Source of the DNA: Geosiphon pyriformis
Taxonomy: Eukaryota > Glomeromycota > Glomeromycetes > Archaeosporales > Geosiphonaceae
Direction: 5' to 3'
NCBI GenBank assembly: GCA_016748015.1
Contig: JAAOMT010000602.1
Span: forward strand, 613,806 to 677,805
DNA length: 64,000 bases
Positions 46,999-60,000 of this stretch are shown here, piece after piece. The notes beneath the pieces were generated by a model. The model worked only from the letters and a program-made list of their open reading frames with translations. It was not told the origin of the DNA and did no database searches. The position numbers were made by a program, and so were the translations under genes. Within the stretch, counting starts at the first letter, position 1. Each line of letters starts with the position of its first letter.

Positions 46999-47771
46999 TC
47001 ATTGAGCATCATCACGTTTCGAAATATATTCAATTGCGTCATTAACAGATAGAATTGAATCTGCATCTTTGTCAGGAATTTCAATGACAAATTCTTCTTC
47101 AATAGCCATGACAACTTCGACGGTATCTAGGCTGTCTAGCCCAAGGTCATTCACAAATCGGGATTCCGAAGTAACCTGACGTTAGAAATGTGTTGCGCAG
47201 AAGGTTTTGTGGGGCATTGAGAGAAAATTTAGTTATAGTATATGAATTGTAGCTGAGAGTAAATTATAACTTGGAAGAGAACCGCACCCAGATATTTTTT
47301 GTTTGAAATCTATTGAGTAACCCCATATCTATTCATTTTCAACTGAATCCAGAATTATTAATCGATTTATAAATTACTTGGCATAATGAGATAAATAATA
47401 AGACCCATAAGGGTGGCAAACATACAGCAGCAAAACTAAGGAGATCATGAGAAGAAATTTTGGCTGTATGTTGCAGTTATCGAACCCAAAGAGCTGAAAT
47501 AGTTAAAAAGCGTAAATTATACCTTTTCAGGGTCAACTTTATCAAAATCTTTTAAAATTTGAATGATCCTGGCCTCAATATCTTCCCGAGTGGGGCTTCC
47601 TCCAGCAGAATAAAACCTCAACTGACCCCCGAATTGGGAACGCATTTGCATCTGAAGTGTTGCAGCTATCAAATTTCGAGATTGATTGAAAGAATGAGAA
47701 GTTCTGTGAAGAATTGAGAAACCTGCTGGACGAAAACGAAGAAATGGTTTTGTAGCTGTGATTTTGGACAT
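46999..47771 (-). CDS. ACP1: Mitochondrial acyl carrier protein
   Basis: Two minus-strand exons, 47771-47523 and 47175-46999, give 141 residues. The protein carries acyl chains in mitochondrial fatty acid synthesis, is a subunit of complex I, and supports Fe-S assembly through LYR proteins. Residues 1 to about 53 are rich in Arg, Ser and Thr with no acidic residue, typical of a matrix targeting peptide. The carrier domain has [20 protein letters not shown] and the phosphopantetheine site [19 protein letters not shown] with Ser98. It ends with [20 protein letters not shown]. The ATG at 47771 was chosen because the upstream frame start at 47783 is TTG. The 347-bp intron is the longest in the island. 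Confidence 0.95.
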
Positions 47772-47939
47772 TTTTGTGAACAATTATTTAGGCTAGGAAG
47801 AAAGTTTCAAAGCTAACAATCTACGCAAAAATTTTGGTGATCTTATTTTTTAAATATGTGATGAGATTGACCACTGGCTCTTGTGGCTAATGTGATTGAT
47901 CTAGTATCAAAAAAGCCTATTAATTTAGTGGGTGTTAAG

Positions 47940-48585
47940 TTATTATTATTAGCTTTAAAGAATTGAAATTAAATATATAGTATTATTATAAAACGAAAAA
48001 AATATAATATAACTTATTATTAAAAATTGAAAAAGAAAATAGCGTGCTATTATTAATTACAATTAATAATTATACCTATTTATTTTAAATGAAAATTGTT
48101 AAAAATTTTAAAATATTATTTTTTTAAAAATATAACTTAAATTAAAATAATTATTTAATAGATTTAATTTTAAAATAATTTTTTTTGAAAAATACATTTA
48201 ATATAAGTTCTTAATTATTTTTCATTATTTTTATTAATAAGCATTATTTAATATTTAAATTGACCAAAAATTAATATTTTAATAATCTAAATAACTTTTT
48301 ATTTAAAAATTTTTGTAATACTGTATATATAAAATGTTTAAAAAATACATTTTTTAGATTAATATATTAATTTTAACAAATAAAAATAAAAATAAAACAT
48401 AATATTAATTTTTAATAATAAATTTATATTATTATTAAATAAAAAGATTAATTTATAAATATAAAAAATAATAAATTAATTATTGTTTTTTTAATATTAT
48501 AATTATTTTTGTAATTTTTTAATAACACTTAATAATTGATTGGTCAAATATTTATTTGAAAATCTACTTATTTTTCATGTCATTG
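47940..48585. other. AT-rich spacer within the gene island
   Basis: Nearly pure A/T with poly-A and poly-T runs and no frame or repeat unit that I recognise. It separates the divergent genes ACP1 and SMC6 and ends shortly before the SMC6 promoter motifs. Confidence 0.65.
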
Positions 48586-48636
48586 CAAGCATCAAATTAA
48601 CATAGGGTATGTATTACACTATTGTAGTCAAAATTC

Positions 48637-48642
48637 ACGCGT
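48637..48642. promoter_or_regulatory. MCB-type ACGCGT box, distal
   Basis: ACGCGT, the core of the MluI cell-cycle box bound by MBF (Mbp1/Swi6 in yeasts), lies about 205 bp upstream of the SMC6 ATG. CpG-containing hexamers are rare in this AT-rich region. Confidence 0.45.
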
Positions 48643-48706
48643 CCCTGGAACCCTGCATAGCGCCACTATTATCACGCAAAAGTTGAAATGAGTCTTTTAT
48701 ATTACA

Positions 48707-48712
48707 ACGCGT
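48707..48712. promoter_or_regulatory. MCB-type ACGCGT box, proximal
   Basis: A second ACGCGT, 70 bp after the first and about 135 bp before the SMC6 ATG. A pair of such boxes is the usual arrangement in G1/S-induced fungal genes. Confidence 0.5.
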
Positions 48713-48843
48713 CTGCCGCTTGAATTGTTCCTTCGGCGTCAGAGGGCATAGTTGGCAAGCAAATTTTTCTGCCTGCTTAAAAGAATAGCAGAAAGCAGAT
48801 ATACCATAATACTTGAATCACCTTGCTCTTCAAATCACCTATC

Positions 48844-51800
48844 ATGGCTCCTAACAAGCGGAATCGACACATAACTTCTGAAAATGAAGAAAGTGGACCA
48901 AGTTCTCTGCAAGAACAGGTTTGCATCGCAGTGAAGCTTTCACCGTGCTCCCTGAGCAATTATTAGGACAAATTGGGTTTTATGCCTTTTCTTGAGTACA
49001 TTAGTTAAAAACATGATTATTAAAATTTTAATAGCGCCGTACTCGCTCAAAACGAGCACGTCATACTGAGACTGACGAAGAATTCGAAAGTGTTAAAGCT
49101 GAAGAAAATGAGAATGAGTTCTTAGAAGAGGATGACGACAACAAAATTATTGATTATAATGAAAATGATCTTGACGCCGCTGCCGAATGGGAGCGAAAGC
49201 GAATGAAGAAACCTGGGACAGTTGGGGTATGTTTGCTGGCTAAGGGTTGGTCCTTGAAGCAAAGTTCAATAAATGGTGATAGAATTGAACTATCATAATC
49301 TACTTACTTCTTCAACCCTTCAGGCTACAGCTGAATCTGGTGTTATGGAATCGATTGAGCTTGTCAATTTCATGTGCCACAAGTTCTTGAAGGTTAATTT
49401 CGGGCCCAAGATCAATTTTATTATTGGGCATAATGGAAGTATGCGAATGAGGTTTTCCATCTGATCTTGTTTTTTTGCTATTCATATCTTACGAATATTA
49501 TTTTACCTCATTTTTAAATTCCGATTTGAAGGCGGAAAAAGTGCTATATTAACTGGAATAACTGTTTGCCTTGGTGGTAAGGCTAACACTACTAATCGCG
49601 CTTCAAATTTGAAAGCATTGATCCGGGAGGGTGCGAGGCATGTTTTCAACATTTGATAAAGGCTTTCATTTTCCCCTTCCCAAAACATGAATTGAAATTT
49701 TATTGCTGTAATCCAATTACAGCGCTGGTCTTGTTAATGTGAGACTTCGAAATGGAGGTGACGATGCTTATCGACCCGATGTATATGGTGATGCCATTCA
49801 AATTGAACGTCGGATAACTCGTGATGGAACTAATGGATACAAAATCAAATCTGCGGATGGAAAGACTATTTCCAGCAAGCGTGAAGAATTAACTGCTATT
49901 TTGGATCACATGATGATTCAAGTGGATAACCCAATGAACGTCCTGTCGCAGGATACTGCTCGCCAATTTTTACACTCTTCCAGTCCCGAAGACAAATATA
50001 AGGTCATAACAAAGGGCTTTTCACATGATCGCGAATAAACAAATTACAATCCATTTTTAATGGTATTACTTCTGTTCAAATTTATAGTTTTTCTTAAAAG
50101 GCACCCAACTAACACAATTGAGTGAGGATTATGTATTGATTCGCCAAAGTATCGAGACCACTCAAAGGATAATGAAGAGGAAAAAAGATGTACTTCCGGA
50201 CCTTTTCAAGGCTGCTAAAGATGCTGAAGACAGATACAAAAACATGCAAAAGGCCCGTGAGCTTGAATTGAGTTTAGATTCGTTAAAGAACGAAATGGCA
50301 TGGGCCCAAGTTGAAGAAATAGAAGAGGCATGAGATTTTTTATAACTCTGCGTTCGAGATTGCTATATATTTTCTCATCTTCGATTGCTGCTTGAACTCC
50401 AATTTATCACGAAGGGGGTAGGGAAGGCCTCGTCGAGATTAGAAATCTGCAAGAAGCGTGTTTCCTCGACCCGAGAGAAATTTCAAGAAGCAAATGTGAA
50501 ATCCTTTTACTTCTTTTGAAATCAGATTTAAGCTATATTTCAAATTGTTTCATTTACCAAAATGTTTTACGACGATATATTAATTGACAGATTGACTTGC
50601 GACAAATAACAGAAGAAGCTTCAGAAATCGATGCTGAGTATCTTGCTCATGATCAAAAAGCCAAACCGTTACAAGATAGAAGAAAAGATATTCGAAGATT
50701 AATTCAGGAAAAAAAAGACCAATTGCAGGATATACAGGTATTATGCGCTGTTAATCCTCTCATAATTCAAGAATCTTCAGATGTTAAAGCATGTCAAAAG
50801 GAATAAGATTTATACTAAGAATTGTCGGATGTCACTAGAATGAGCAAAGAGAAATTAATGAAACAATCATTAGGCTAAGACAAACCGTGCGACAGCATCA
50901 GCAAAGAATCGAAGAGGAAACTCGGAAACTTGAATCAGCCAATCGTCAGAAACGTGACGAAGCATTAGCATCAATTAGAAAGACAGAACAACAATTAACG
51001 GAAACTCAATCCCAACTACAAGAAAGCAGGTTGGAATTGAAAGCTGAAGAAGAATCTATTTTACATGCTCAAAATCAAAAGGAACATCTAAATGAGAAGG
51101 TTCAAGCCACGTTTCGAGAGATGGAACGTCTTCAATCCCTTGTGCGCCAATTGAATGAACAAAAGAGTGATCGGCTAAGAGTTTTTGGTAACTCGATGCC
51201 TCAAATTAAACAAGCTATTCAACAAGATAACCGCTTCACACAGCAGCCGATTGGGCCCCTAGGCATGTTTGTCAATCTCTTAAGACCTGAATGGGCCAGA
51301 GCCTTGGACACCGTGATTGGGGGTATAATGGCCTCATTTTCTGTTCAAAATCACGAAGATCGACAAATATTGAGTGAAATTTTGAAACGGTTCAATTGGT
51401 AACATCACTAGCTTTTCTAAATGGCATTTTAGAATGACTTTCTCAATAGTTTTTAATACCATAGTCGCTCGCATATAATTGTTGGCATGAATGATCTATT
51501 CGATTATTCAGAAGGGGAGCCAGATGGAAAATATCTGACGGTCCTTCGCATCTTGCAGGTAATTTTAACTTGAGTTGTTTGGAATACCTGCGAAATTCTC
51601 ATTTTTCAATCAAAAATTTCTCTTGTCGAATATGTAAACAATTAGTTCGAAAACGAACAAGTTAAACGTGTTTTCATTAACGATAAAAAAATCGAGAGTA
51701 CTATTTTGGTGGAGTGCCGTGCTGATGCTGATATGATTATGTACAATCAAGGGAAAGGGTTCCCTCGCAATGTTTCCTCATGCTATACCATCGATGGCTT

Positions 51801-54239
51801 CAAAATTGGGCATCAGTAAGTTTATATTTTCGTTTAAATTTTAGATAGAATTGAAAAAAATTAAACTTTTCTGATCAAACCATTTATTAATTGTGGGTGA
51901 AGAGGAGGTGGGTTTTCCACTCAGGCAATGCCCATCCACAAGGGACCTTCGAGATTCACAAAAGATTTTGATCAAGAGATCTGGTGAGTTTGTTACAAAT
52001 TATCCCATTTTTGAAAAGCAAAACTATTTTTGCGGTATTGATTCGGTTAATTCTATCGTTTTCTAAATTCATCACAATGGTTTTATAAAATAAGTTTACT
52101 TAATTTCAACCATTAATTTTAGTCATTATCAAGAAAAGTGGGAAGAGGCCAAAAATGTCAATGCCCGTTGCAAGCAAGAACTAGCCACAGCAAATGCTGA
52201 GTTATCGAGAATGATGACTAGCAAGGAAAAATATAGAGTAAGTTATCTTTAACATTTAGTTTAATAAAAATATCGCACTTCTAAATAGATTCATTTATTT
52301 TGTTACTTATGGTTTTTAGGCAAAAATTCGTGATTTGTCACATCAGGAGAGCCGATTAAATGCACAACTGCAACACATAAGAGAAGAATTAAAGGTTTTA
52401 TGAGGCTGGAAAAGAAGTTGATTCAAAATTTACTTTATTCATTCATATCTTTTGATTCTAGGAAGACGAACCAGCAAACATTGCAGCTTTGGAGGAAGCC
52501 AAGAGGGTAATCTAATTGAAATTATATTTAGTCTAATGATTCATTTCGATTGAAATGAGACTCCATTTTCAACATTTAATTTTTATCACTTGTGTTTCAC
52601 ATTCTCAAACCACACTGGAACACTAGAATTTGTCACGTTTTTCCAAGTTTTCCTGTGGTTCAGAAATAATATTCACCAACACTAAAATGTTCTTTATTCC
52701 GTATTTAGGGAACAGAACATGAAATCGAAATGTATGTGAATCAATATCAACAAATTGACATTCAACGGGCTCAGATGAATGAGGAACAACAACCATTAAG
52801 AAGCGAATTGGAAGGGTTGCACAATCAGATTTTGGAGATTTCACAAGAAAGAGATGCTCTTAAGGTATTGATTTATGACAAATTAGCTTTCTTGTTATAA
52901 TGCTAATCAAATAAATATCATAGCGACGATGTGAGGAAAAAGTAGCCCTAAGAATGGAAAGCGAGAGCAAGAAAAATCATTGGGAGTCAAAACTTCAGAA
53001 AGAGCAGGCAGACCTGGATGTTGTTCAATCTGAATTTGAACATTGGGAAGCGAAGCTAGCGGTATTTGTATGACTTGCCAAAACCATACCGTTTATTTCT
53101 CTTGTTAAACAATTTGAGGTCACTTGCTAGGAATGCACCAATCAAGCACTAGCCTATTGTCCGGAGCGTGTTCAAGTGACATCGAAGCCTGATGTTCTTG
53201 ATCGAAAAATTAAAGGCATTGAAAAAAGATTGCGAGAGAGGGAAAAAGAGTAAGTATATAACAATATGTAATATTATCTATTCGTTTGGGCTTGATTTAA
53301 AACGAACTTTCACAGACAAGGGGCTAGTTTGGAGGAAATTGCATCCGATATGAAAACCAAAAGAGATGCTTTCAATCATGTAAAGGGAGAAATAGTTAAT
53401 ATGGAATCATTCATAAAGGTTTGTGCCAAATTTTAGGGTCTTCACCTCCTTATATCATAATAATTCATTAAATAATTTTCATAATACTTTGAAAGGAATT
53501 AAGGATTTCTCTCGATCTGCGTATGAAGAGATGGTCCAATTTTCGAACTTTTATCGCAATCCGAGCAAAGCTTAACTTTCAATGGCAGCTGTCAAAACGA
53601 GGATATACAGGAAAACTATTGTTTGACCATAAAGATAATAAATTGAATCTAAGGGTACATAATTTAATTGTTTGTTAATTTCTTAGATTAGGCAATATAT
53701 AATTATTTGGTTGCTTTCCTAGGTTCAAATTGACGATCAAACGGAGACAGCAACGGAAAAAGATCCCAAATCCCTTTCGGGGGGGGAAAAATCTTTTTCG
53801 ACAATTTGTTTGCTGTTGGCACTCTGGGAAGCTATGGGATGCCCAATTCGATGGTGAGTTTCAAGATTCTTGGTAACCTGACTTCCAACCATTCAAATGA
53901 TCTCTAATCATATTGTTCGATGGTGCATTTTGTAAAAAGCCTTGACGAATTTGATGTCTTCATGGACGCCGTCAATCGACGCATTTCAATGCGAATGATG
54001 GTAAAACCTATTTTCTATATGCTACGAAGATCAATCTAGATTCGGAGGCTGACCTATTTTCTTAACTAAATTCCTAGATCGAAACAGCTCGTGAATCAGA
54101 TTGTATCCAATACATTTTGATTACACCTCAAGATGCAAGTAGTGTGTCCCCTGGCCCTGATGTACGAGTTCACAGACTTCAAGATCCAGAACGAGGACAA
54201 GGAACCTTGACCATTCGTGACGAGGATCAAGAGGAATGA
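48844..54239 (+). CDS. SMC6: SMC6, ATPase of the Smc5/6 complex
   Basis: Twenty-three exons join in frame to 1134 residues, the normal size: 48844-48918, 49035-49226, 49324-49438, 49532-49637, 49723-50002, 50088-50327, 50415-50495, 50591-50737, 50839-51398, 51465-51558, 51646-51815, 51903-51983, 52123-52237, 52320-52394, 52462-52506, 52709-52864, 52924-53061, 53131-53249, 53316-53418, 53496-53654, 53723-53853, 53940-54000, 54078-54239. With Smc5 and Nse proteins it handles joint DNA molecules in replication and repair. The head has Walker A GHNGSGKSA (about 124-132), the signature SLSGGEKSFST (about 1034) and Walker B CLDEFDVFMD (about 1061). Long charged coiled coils flank a hinge near GMFVNLLRPEW and VIGGIMASF. 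The acidic N-terminus is variable. The introns after 49637 and 50327 seem to use GC donors. Confidence 0.95.
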
Positions 54240-54309
54240 TATTTTTATTGTGAAGAAAGAATCAATTCATATCTAATTAATTGTTTTAACTAATCTCACA
54301 ATGGCATAG

Positions 54310-54315
54310 AATAAA
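54310..54315 (+). terminator. AATAAA polyadenylation signal of SMC6
   Basis: AATAAA stands 71 bp after the SMC6 stop codon, a normal place for the cleavage signal. It is inferred from position and sequence only. Confidence 0.4.
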
Positions 54316-54639
54316 CAGCTTATTATTAAATGGACGAATTTAAGTAACACGTAATGCAAATTTTTAAAACTTCAAAGTCATTTATCTAGGAATTTTTTGC
54401 ACGCATCTGCGGATTATAAATTTCGATAACCTTCTAGTACTCTTGGAATTTGCATTTCCTCCCGAGCAATCTTTTGAATTTTCCTATGATGCAAGCTGAG
54501 TTCGAAATCAGAAATGGGGATATTAAAATGAGAAATTCTTAAACTTATTATTTTATTTTAAATACAACTAATATTTTGGTTAAAATATTTTATTAAGTTA
54601 ATTATTATAGAAACTATAAATATAATACAAACTGGTTTT

Positions 54640-55000
54640 ATTGATTAACGTAGCAAAGCCCAATTACTATCTACTGCAGGTGGATCCTAAATTAAATGTG
54701 ATTCACGCGCTTTTTACATGTGACCAGACATGAGCCCAGTTTAGGCTAAACTATGTTGAATTTAATGAGAAGAACCTACTCTAAGAAAACATCTTGTCCA
54801 TAAAAGCAATCAACATATCATTACTGGTAATCATACTATTTAACCACTTGGTAGTTTCATTTGCGCTCGACTTGATACTTGGCATCTGATGCTCTTAGAG
54901 CCATTATCTAAGCAAACATATCTTTATCAATATTAACATTTGTAATATCTACATTATTATCTTTGATTTTATATTTCATATTAAGTTTAACAATTTTTTT
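54640..55000 (-). mobile_element. LINE 3' end remnant (minus strand)
   Basis: On the minus strand 54790-54640 reads GGTCACATGTAAAAAGCGCG, a CACATTTAATTT word, AGATAGTAATTGGGCT and a late AATAAAA. This matches the 3' UTR of the LINE end at 29126-29241 (catatgtaaaaagcacataa, agataataattgagct). The adjacent 54790-55000 holds a decayed frame with KWLNSMITSNDMLIAFMDKM, perhaps from another element. This marks the right border of the gene island. Confidence 0.6.
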
Positions 55001-57050
55001 ATTCAACTTACTAGCAATCTCTCTAAAAATAGTAATCTTATTTTAAAAAGCAATAAATATTTTTTTCAACTTTATTTACATAGCAAAAAAAGCATTGAAC
55101 AACTTTGTTACCATAAAAACCAAAACACCAATAGACTTAACAATAGACTTAATTTGCAAAGCTAATTTAACCAGTTTAAATTCCAAAAAAGTTAATTTAA
55201 AACCAATTACATAATTAAATTACAACAGCAACAAAAATAGCAAAAAAACAGCAACAAAAAAACCAAAAAACAGAAATCTTAACATAAGACTTAGTATTAA
55301 TAAAAAAAATTTAAAAATTTAAAACCTAATTATAAACTTAAATAAAGACTTAGAAAAAAAAATAAAAACATTTTAAATAATTTAATTTTTAATATTTAAA
55401 ACAGTATTAACAATTAAAATTTTTTATTAAATATAACACTTTTTTAAAATACTGGTTTTTATAATTATAACATTTAGGTTTTTTTGTAAACTAAAAGTAA
55501 TAATTAAATATTATAATTGCTAAAAAAATAAAACAAATATAATTATGAACTTAAAAAATCAACTTTTTGATTTTAAAAATTATACAATCAAGAATAATTA
55601 ACCAATTTTATTTTAAAAATATTACAAAAAACAATGACTTTTCTTTAATTATTAATATAAATTTTTAATATTGTTTTTAGTTATTAAAATCAATTAATAA
55701 ATAAAAATAATTATAATTATATCAAAAAACTTGAAATAAACAACAGAATATTGTTAAATATTAACAAATTTCAATGTAATTTAAAAGATTTTACCAAAAA
55801 TATTAAAACTGTTTTAATATTAACAATAAAAATACTTTTAAATATATCTTACAAAACAATAATAACAAAAAAAATGCAAATTTAGAAGTTATTAAAAACT
55901 TACCAATTTTAAAATAAAAAATAAACAAAAATAGCAAGTTTAATCTAAGTAATAATATTTAAAAAAACTTAAAAACAAATTTTTATAAAACAACTTTATA
56001 TTATTCTTAAAAACTAATTTTATATCAATAAAATTATGTATAGATTAAAAAATAGTCTTAATATAAACCAATTTAATCTTAAAAAAATACTAAATATTAG
56101 AATAAAAATTATTTATTCAAAAAATTTTTAATAAATAATAAATGTTTTTTAAATATTATTAAAAGCAATATTATTAAAAAACAAAAAAAAAGTGTTTTAA
56201 TTCTATTAAATTAATTTAATTTTTAAAATTAAGTAATTTAATGGTTTAATTAATTAAATATATGTGTAAAAATATGACTTTTTTTGCTTTTAAAATCAAT
56301 AAAAATTGGTTAAAAACCAATATATTAAATAATATAAACAAAAATTAATTTAAAATAAAACTGGTTAACATGTTTTTATTGTTATTGTTTAAAATAAAGA
56401 ATTTATTTTTAATTACAATTTTAATAAAACTAATTATTTTAATTGAAATAAATAATATAAAGCTAACAAAAAAACAAAAAAAAACTAGTTTTAAAACACT
56501 AAAATTAACATTAAAAAAAATCTTTTGGTATTTCAAAAAAGTTATTATTAAATACAACAAAGATTTAAAAAAATTATTTTTTGATTAATTTAGTTTTTTA
56601 TTTATTTAAATAGTTGTAAAAAAACAATAAAAAAAAACTTAATTATTAACTTTTTATTAAATATTTTGGAATTTTTAGTTAAAAAAACTATATTAAAACT
56701 ATTTAAAATAAATTTTTTTAAAAGAAAACTTTCAATTAAAAATAAAAAATACTTTAAAATTAACAGATAATTATTATATTATTATATTATTTAATTTTAT
56801 ATTTATTATATTTATTTTTAATATTATTAATATTAATTTTTTTTAACAAATTAATTTAACAATAAAACAATAAAGAAAAAACTTCTTTTTTTTCTTCATT
56901 CCAAATTTCCAAAAAAGAGTCAACATTTTTTGAAAAAAGTTTTTTTTGTTTTATTGCAATATTTTTCACTATTTCTTATAAAACAAACTTTTTTGTTGTT
57001 AAGTTGGCTGTTATTATAAGTAATTTTATACTTAAAAAAAATCAGCTAGA
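55000..57050. other. Extremely AT-rich stretch, probably eroded repeats
   Basis: Almost all A and T, A-rich on the plus strand at first. Only short frames of Lys/Asn/Ile/Leu/Phe occur (for example 56345-56588), which is what composition alone produces. The gradual passage into the decayed LINE at 57050 suggests old repeats changed by C-to-T mutation. No gene is supported. Confidence 0.6.
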
Positions 57051-60000
57051 ATTCTAATATTAGATTTAGTTAGTGAAAGTCTTGCTTAATGACAAAAAAC
57101 ATTTTTGAAAAATATAAAACATTCAGAAGATGAAGCAGATATAAGATTTGGAAAAATTGAGCAGATAGTTAAGTAATTTAATAGAATAGATATTAATAAA
57201 AAAATGCTAATAATTTTTTCTGTTAATAATAATACTAAATATAAAGCTAACAGTAAGAATAAAAATTATTTTAACTTAAACATAAATACTTTTAAAGCCA
57301 AAAGAATTAATACTAGTAAATTAGTTGGCTTTTCTATTAAAACCTTGGAATACAGTTTGAATAATAATAAAGTTTTGCTTCTTTTTTGTCTTCTAGTGCC
57401 TTTAAATAGGAAATAAATTGATCTTAAGATTACCAAAATTTAAGTAGAAGTAATTATTAGAAAGTTTTTTGCATTGAATATTAATCTTTTAATTATAAAT
57501 AATAAATTAGTAACTGTAAAGACTAAAACTTTTTTTATTAATTAATGATTTTAGAAGAACTATTATTTTCTTAAAATTTGAAAAAATCATCTGTTTAATA
57601 TTTATATTGGAAAAAAATATGAAAAAAACTGTATTATTGGCTAAAAATAAAGAGATTATTATAAACAATAATGTTAAAAAACAAAAATTATGTTTAAATT
57701 AAACTGTAATCATTAAAAAAATTCTTATAAATATGCCAAAAAAAATAATTATCACAGCTTTTTTCAAGTTTGATTAAGTAGTGTTAATCTGTTTACAATT
57801 AATTAGGCTGTGACAGAAAGCTATAGTAAAATTTACCAAATCAAATTAAGCAGATTAATTAGCCTTAAAATAATCATTCCTAATTAGAAAATATTCAGTA
57901 TGAGTAACTAAAACTGTGAAAAATTGTAATACATAAATGTCAAAAGATTAGTTTAAAGCTTTTTTGTTTACTTTTTTTATAAAAACAACTGTTTATGATC
58001 TTGGTATTCTATTAGAAAGAGCTAATAGGAAAACTTGTATTATAAATTAATTATTTAAAACTAACAATAGAGTTTGCTATGTTGTGATTGGTTTTAAATT
58101 AAATAAAAAGCTAAAATTTGCTTTTTATATAAAGCCAATTTTTGGTAATATAAAATTTTCTTGGACTAAAATAGATTTGGTTCAATATAATAAATATGAA
58201 TGTTTTAGTTATTTTGCTTTGAAATATAATGCTTTTGGTTTTTCTATTTTTTTATCTTTAAAAGTATTTAAAAAATTTGTTTTGAATAAAAATTGCCTTT
58301 AGCTAGCCAAGTTGTATACCAAAAAGAATGTTTTTATCTCTTATTTTGTTGTTTTTGGTGGCAAGTTATGGGCTTAAATAGTCTCAATAGCTTTTGTTTT
58401 TAATAATTTGTTCTTTGGTTTTGATTCTGGATTTTTTTTTCTTGGTACTTCAGATTTTAAAGAAAAATCTCCTTTTATTTCAACAGATAACTCTTTTTGG
58501 AATACTTATTTGGCCTTTTTGGAATGCTTTTTGGAGCTTTTGACAAATCAAGTATCTAGTATTATGCAAAAATTAAGTTTTGTGGATCTGATATCTTTGG
58601 CACCTACTTTTTAATTTTTCTTTCTTATTATGTTTGTATTATTAAATTCGAATTTGGATTTGGATATGGTTTTGAATAACTTATCTGTGTTATCTATTCC
58701 TCTTTTTTTTAGTTGTAAATAATAAGATTTTAGATTTGTGTTTAAGTAAATCAAAAATTTTGATTATTAAAGTAAATGGTTTGAAAAAAAAAATAATGGC
58801 TTTTAAAATCTTAGTTAATTCAGTTTTGGTGAAGTTAAATTAGTTGTGCTTTGGCTTGAGCTCTCCAATGCTCTTATTGTCTTAATAACTAATTTGGTAT
58901 AAAAGTTTGCTATATATAATGTTCAAAGTATTAATGTTTTTGCAAAGCAAGAAGACATTGTTTATTAATATAAGTGTTTGAATAATATGGTTTCTATTAT
59001 TACAAAAATAAAGTTAAGATCTAGTGTTAAACCATGGATTATAAATAAGTTTAATAGAATACAAATTTTCACATTTGGTTTAAAAAAAAGTTTTTTTGGC
59101 ATTAAAGTGACTATTATTATAAACAATTCTCTGGCTTGGCATGTTTTTAAGATAGAAAAAGTTTCTAGTTGGATTATTTTAATATGGCTTCTTTTTAAAA
59201 ACAAGCTTTAGTTACAATTTCGAATTTATATGTTGGTATTTCTACTAAAACAAAATTAGATTAGGCTGTAAAGATTAATTTTTTTATTGCTAAAGCAATT
59301 AACTCTAATACTTTTGTGGTTTTGAGTGAAAATTTTAATAAAGATAAGTTTAGGAAATGTGTGAGTTTTAAGTTTTGTTTGAACTTGGGTTTGATTAATT
59401 TGTTTGGTGAATATTTATTGATCAAAATCTACATTTAAAACAATTTAAACAGTATTAAAAAGATCATAAATTACATTTTTGTTAGCAAAAATTTATTATT
59501 TATAATTGCCAGTTATAGAGTCAATTCTATGTTTAATTTCTTTAATACTAATTACAAGGCAATTTTAGTTTTAATTAAGTTGAGTGGTCTTTTAAATGTC
59601 TACTTAAATAATATATACAAATAAGCCAACAAAAATAAATGAAAATTAAAAATTAAAAACACTGAAACTACTAAGTAGTTACAGTTTAAAGAATGTTCTT
59701 TGGAAAAATTTTTGTTAAATATGTCAGGTTTCAATGATACAAGAAGCTATACTAATCTAAATATAATGTAAAAATTTTTGAAAAAGATGATAATAAGTTT
59801 TACTAATAAGGTTTTCTTTAAACATTGGTTTAGTAAATACAAGTATTCAAAAACAAACAATTATTCAAGTTTTTTAAACTTGAATTATTGGTGGCTAAAA
59901 TTATGAAAAATTTGTGTTCAAACTGTTTTAGAAAGACTGATTGTCTTCTTGGTATCTGGATTATTATAGATAAAGAAGAAGATTCTAAAATAAAAACTAT

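Noticed and set aside
56345-56588. Overlapping short frames on both strands in the AT-rich stretch
   Set aside because: They encode only Lys, Asn, Ile, Leu and Phe as expected from composition.
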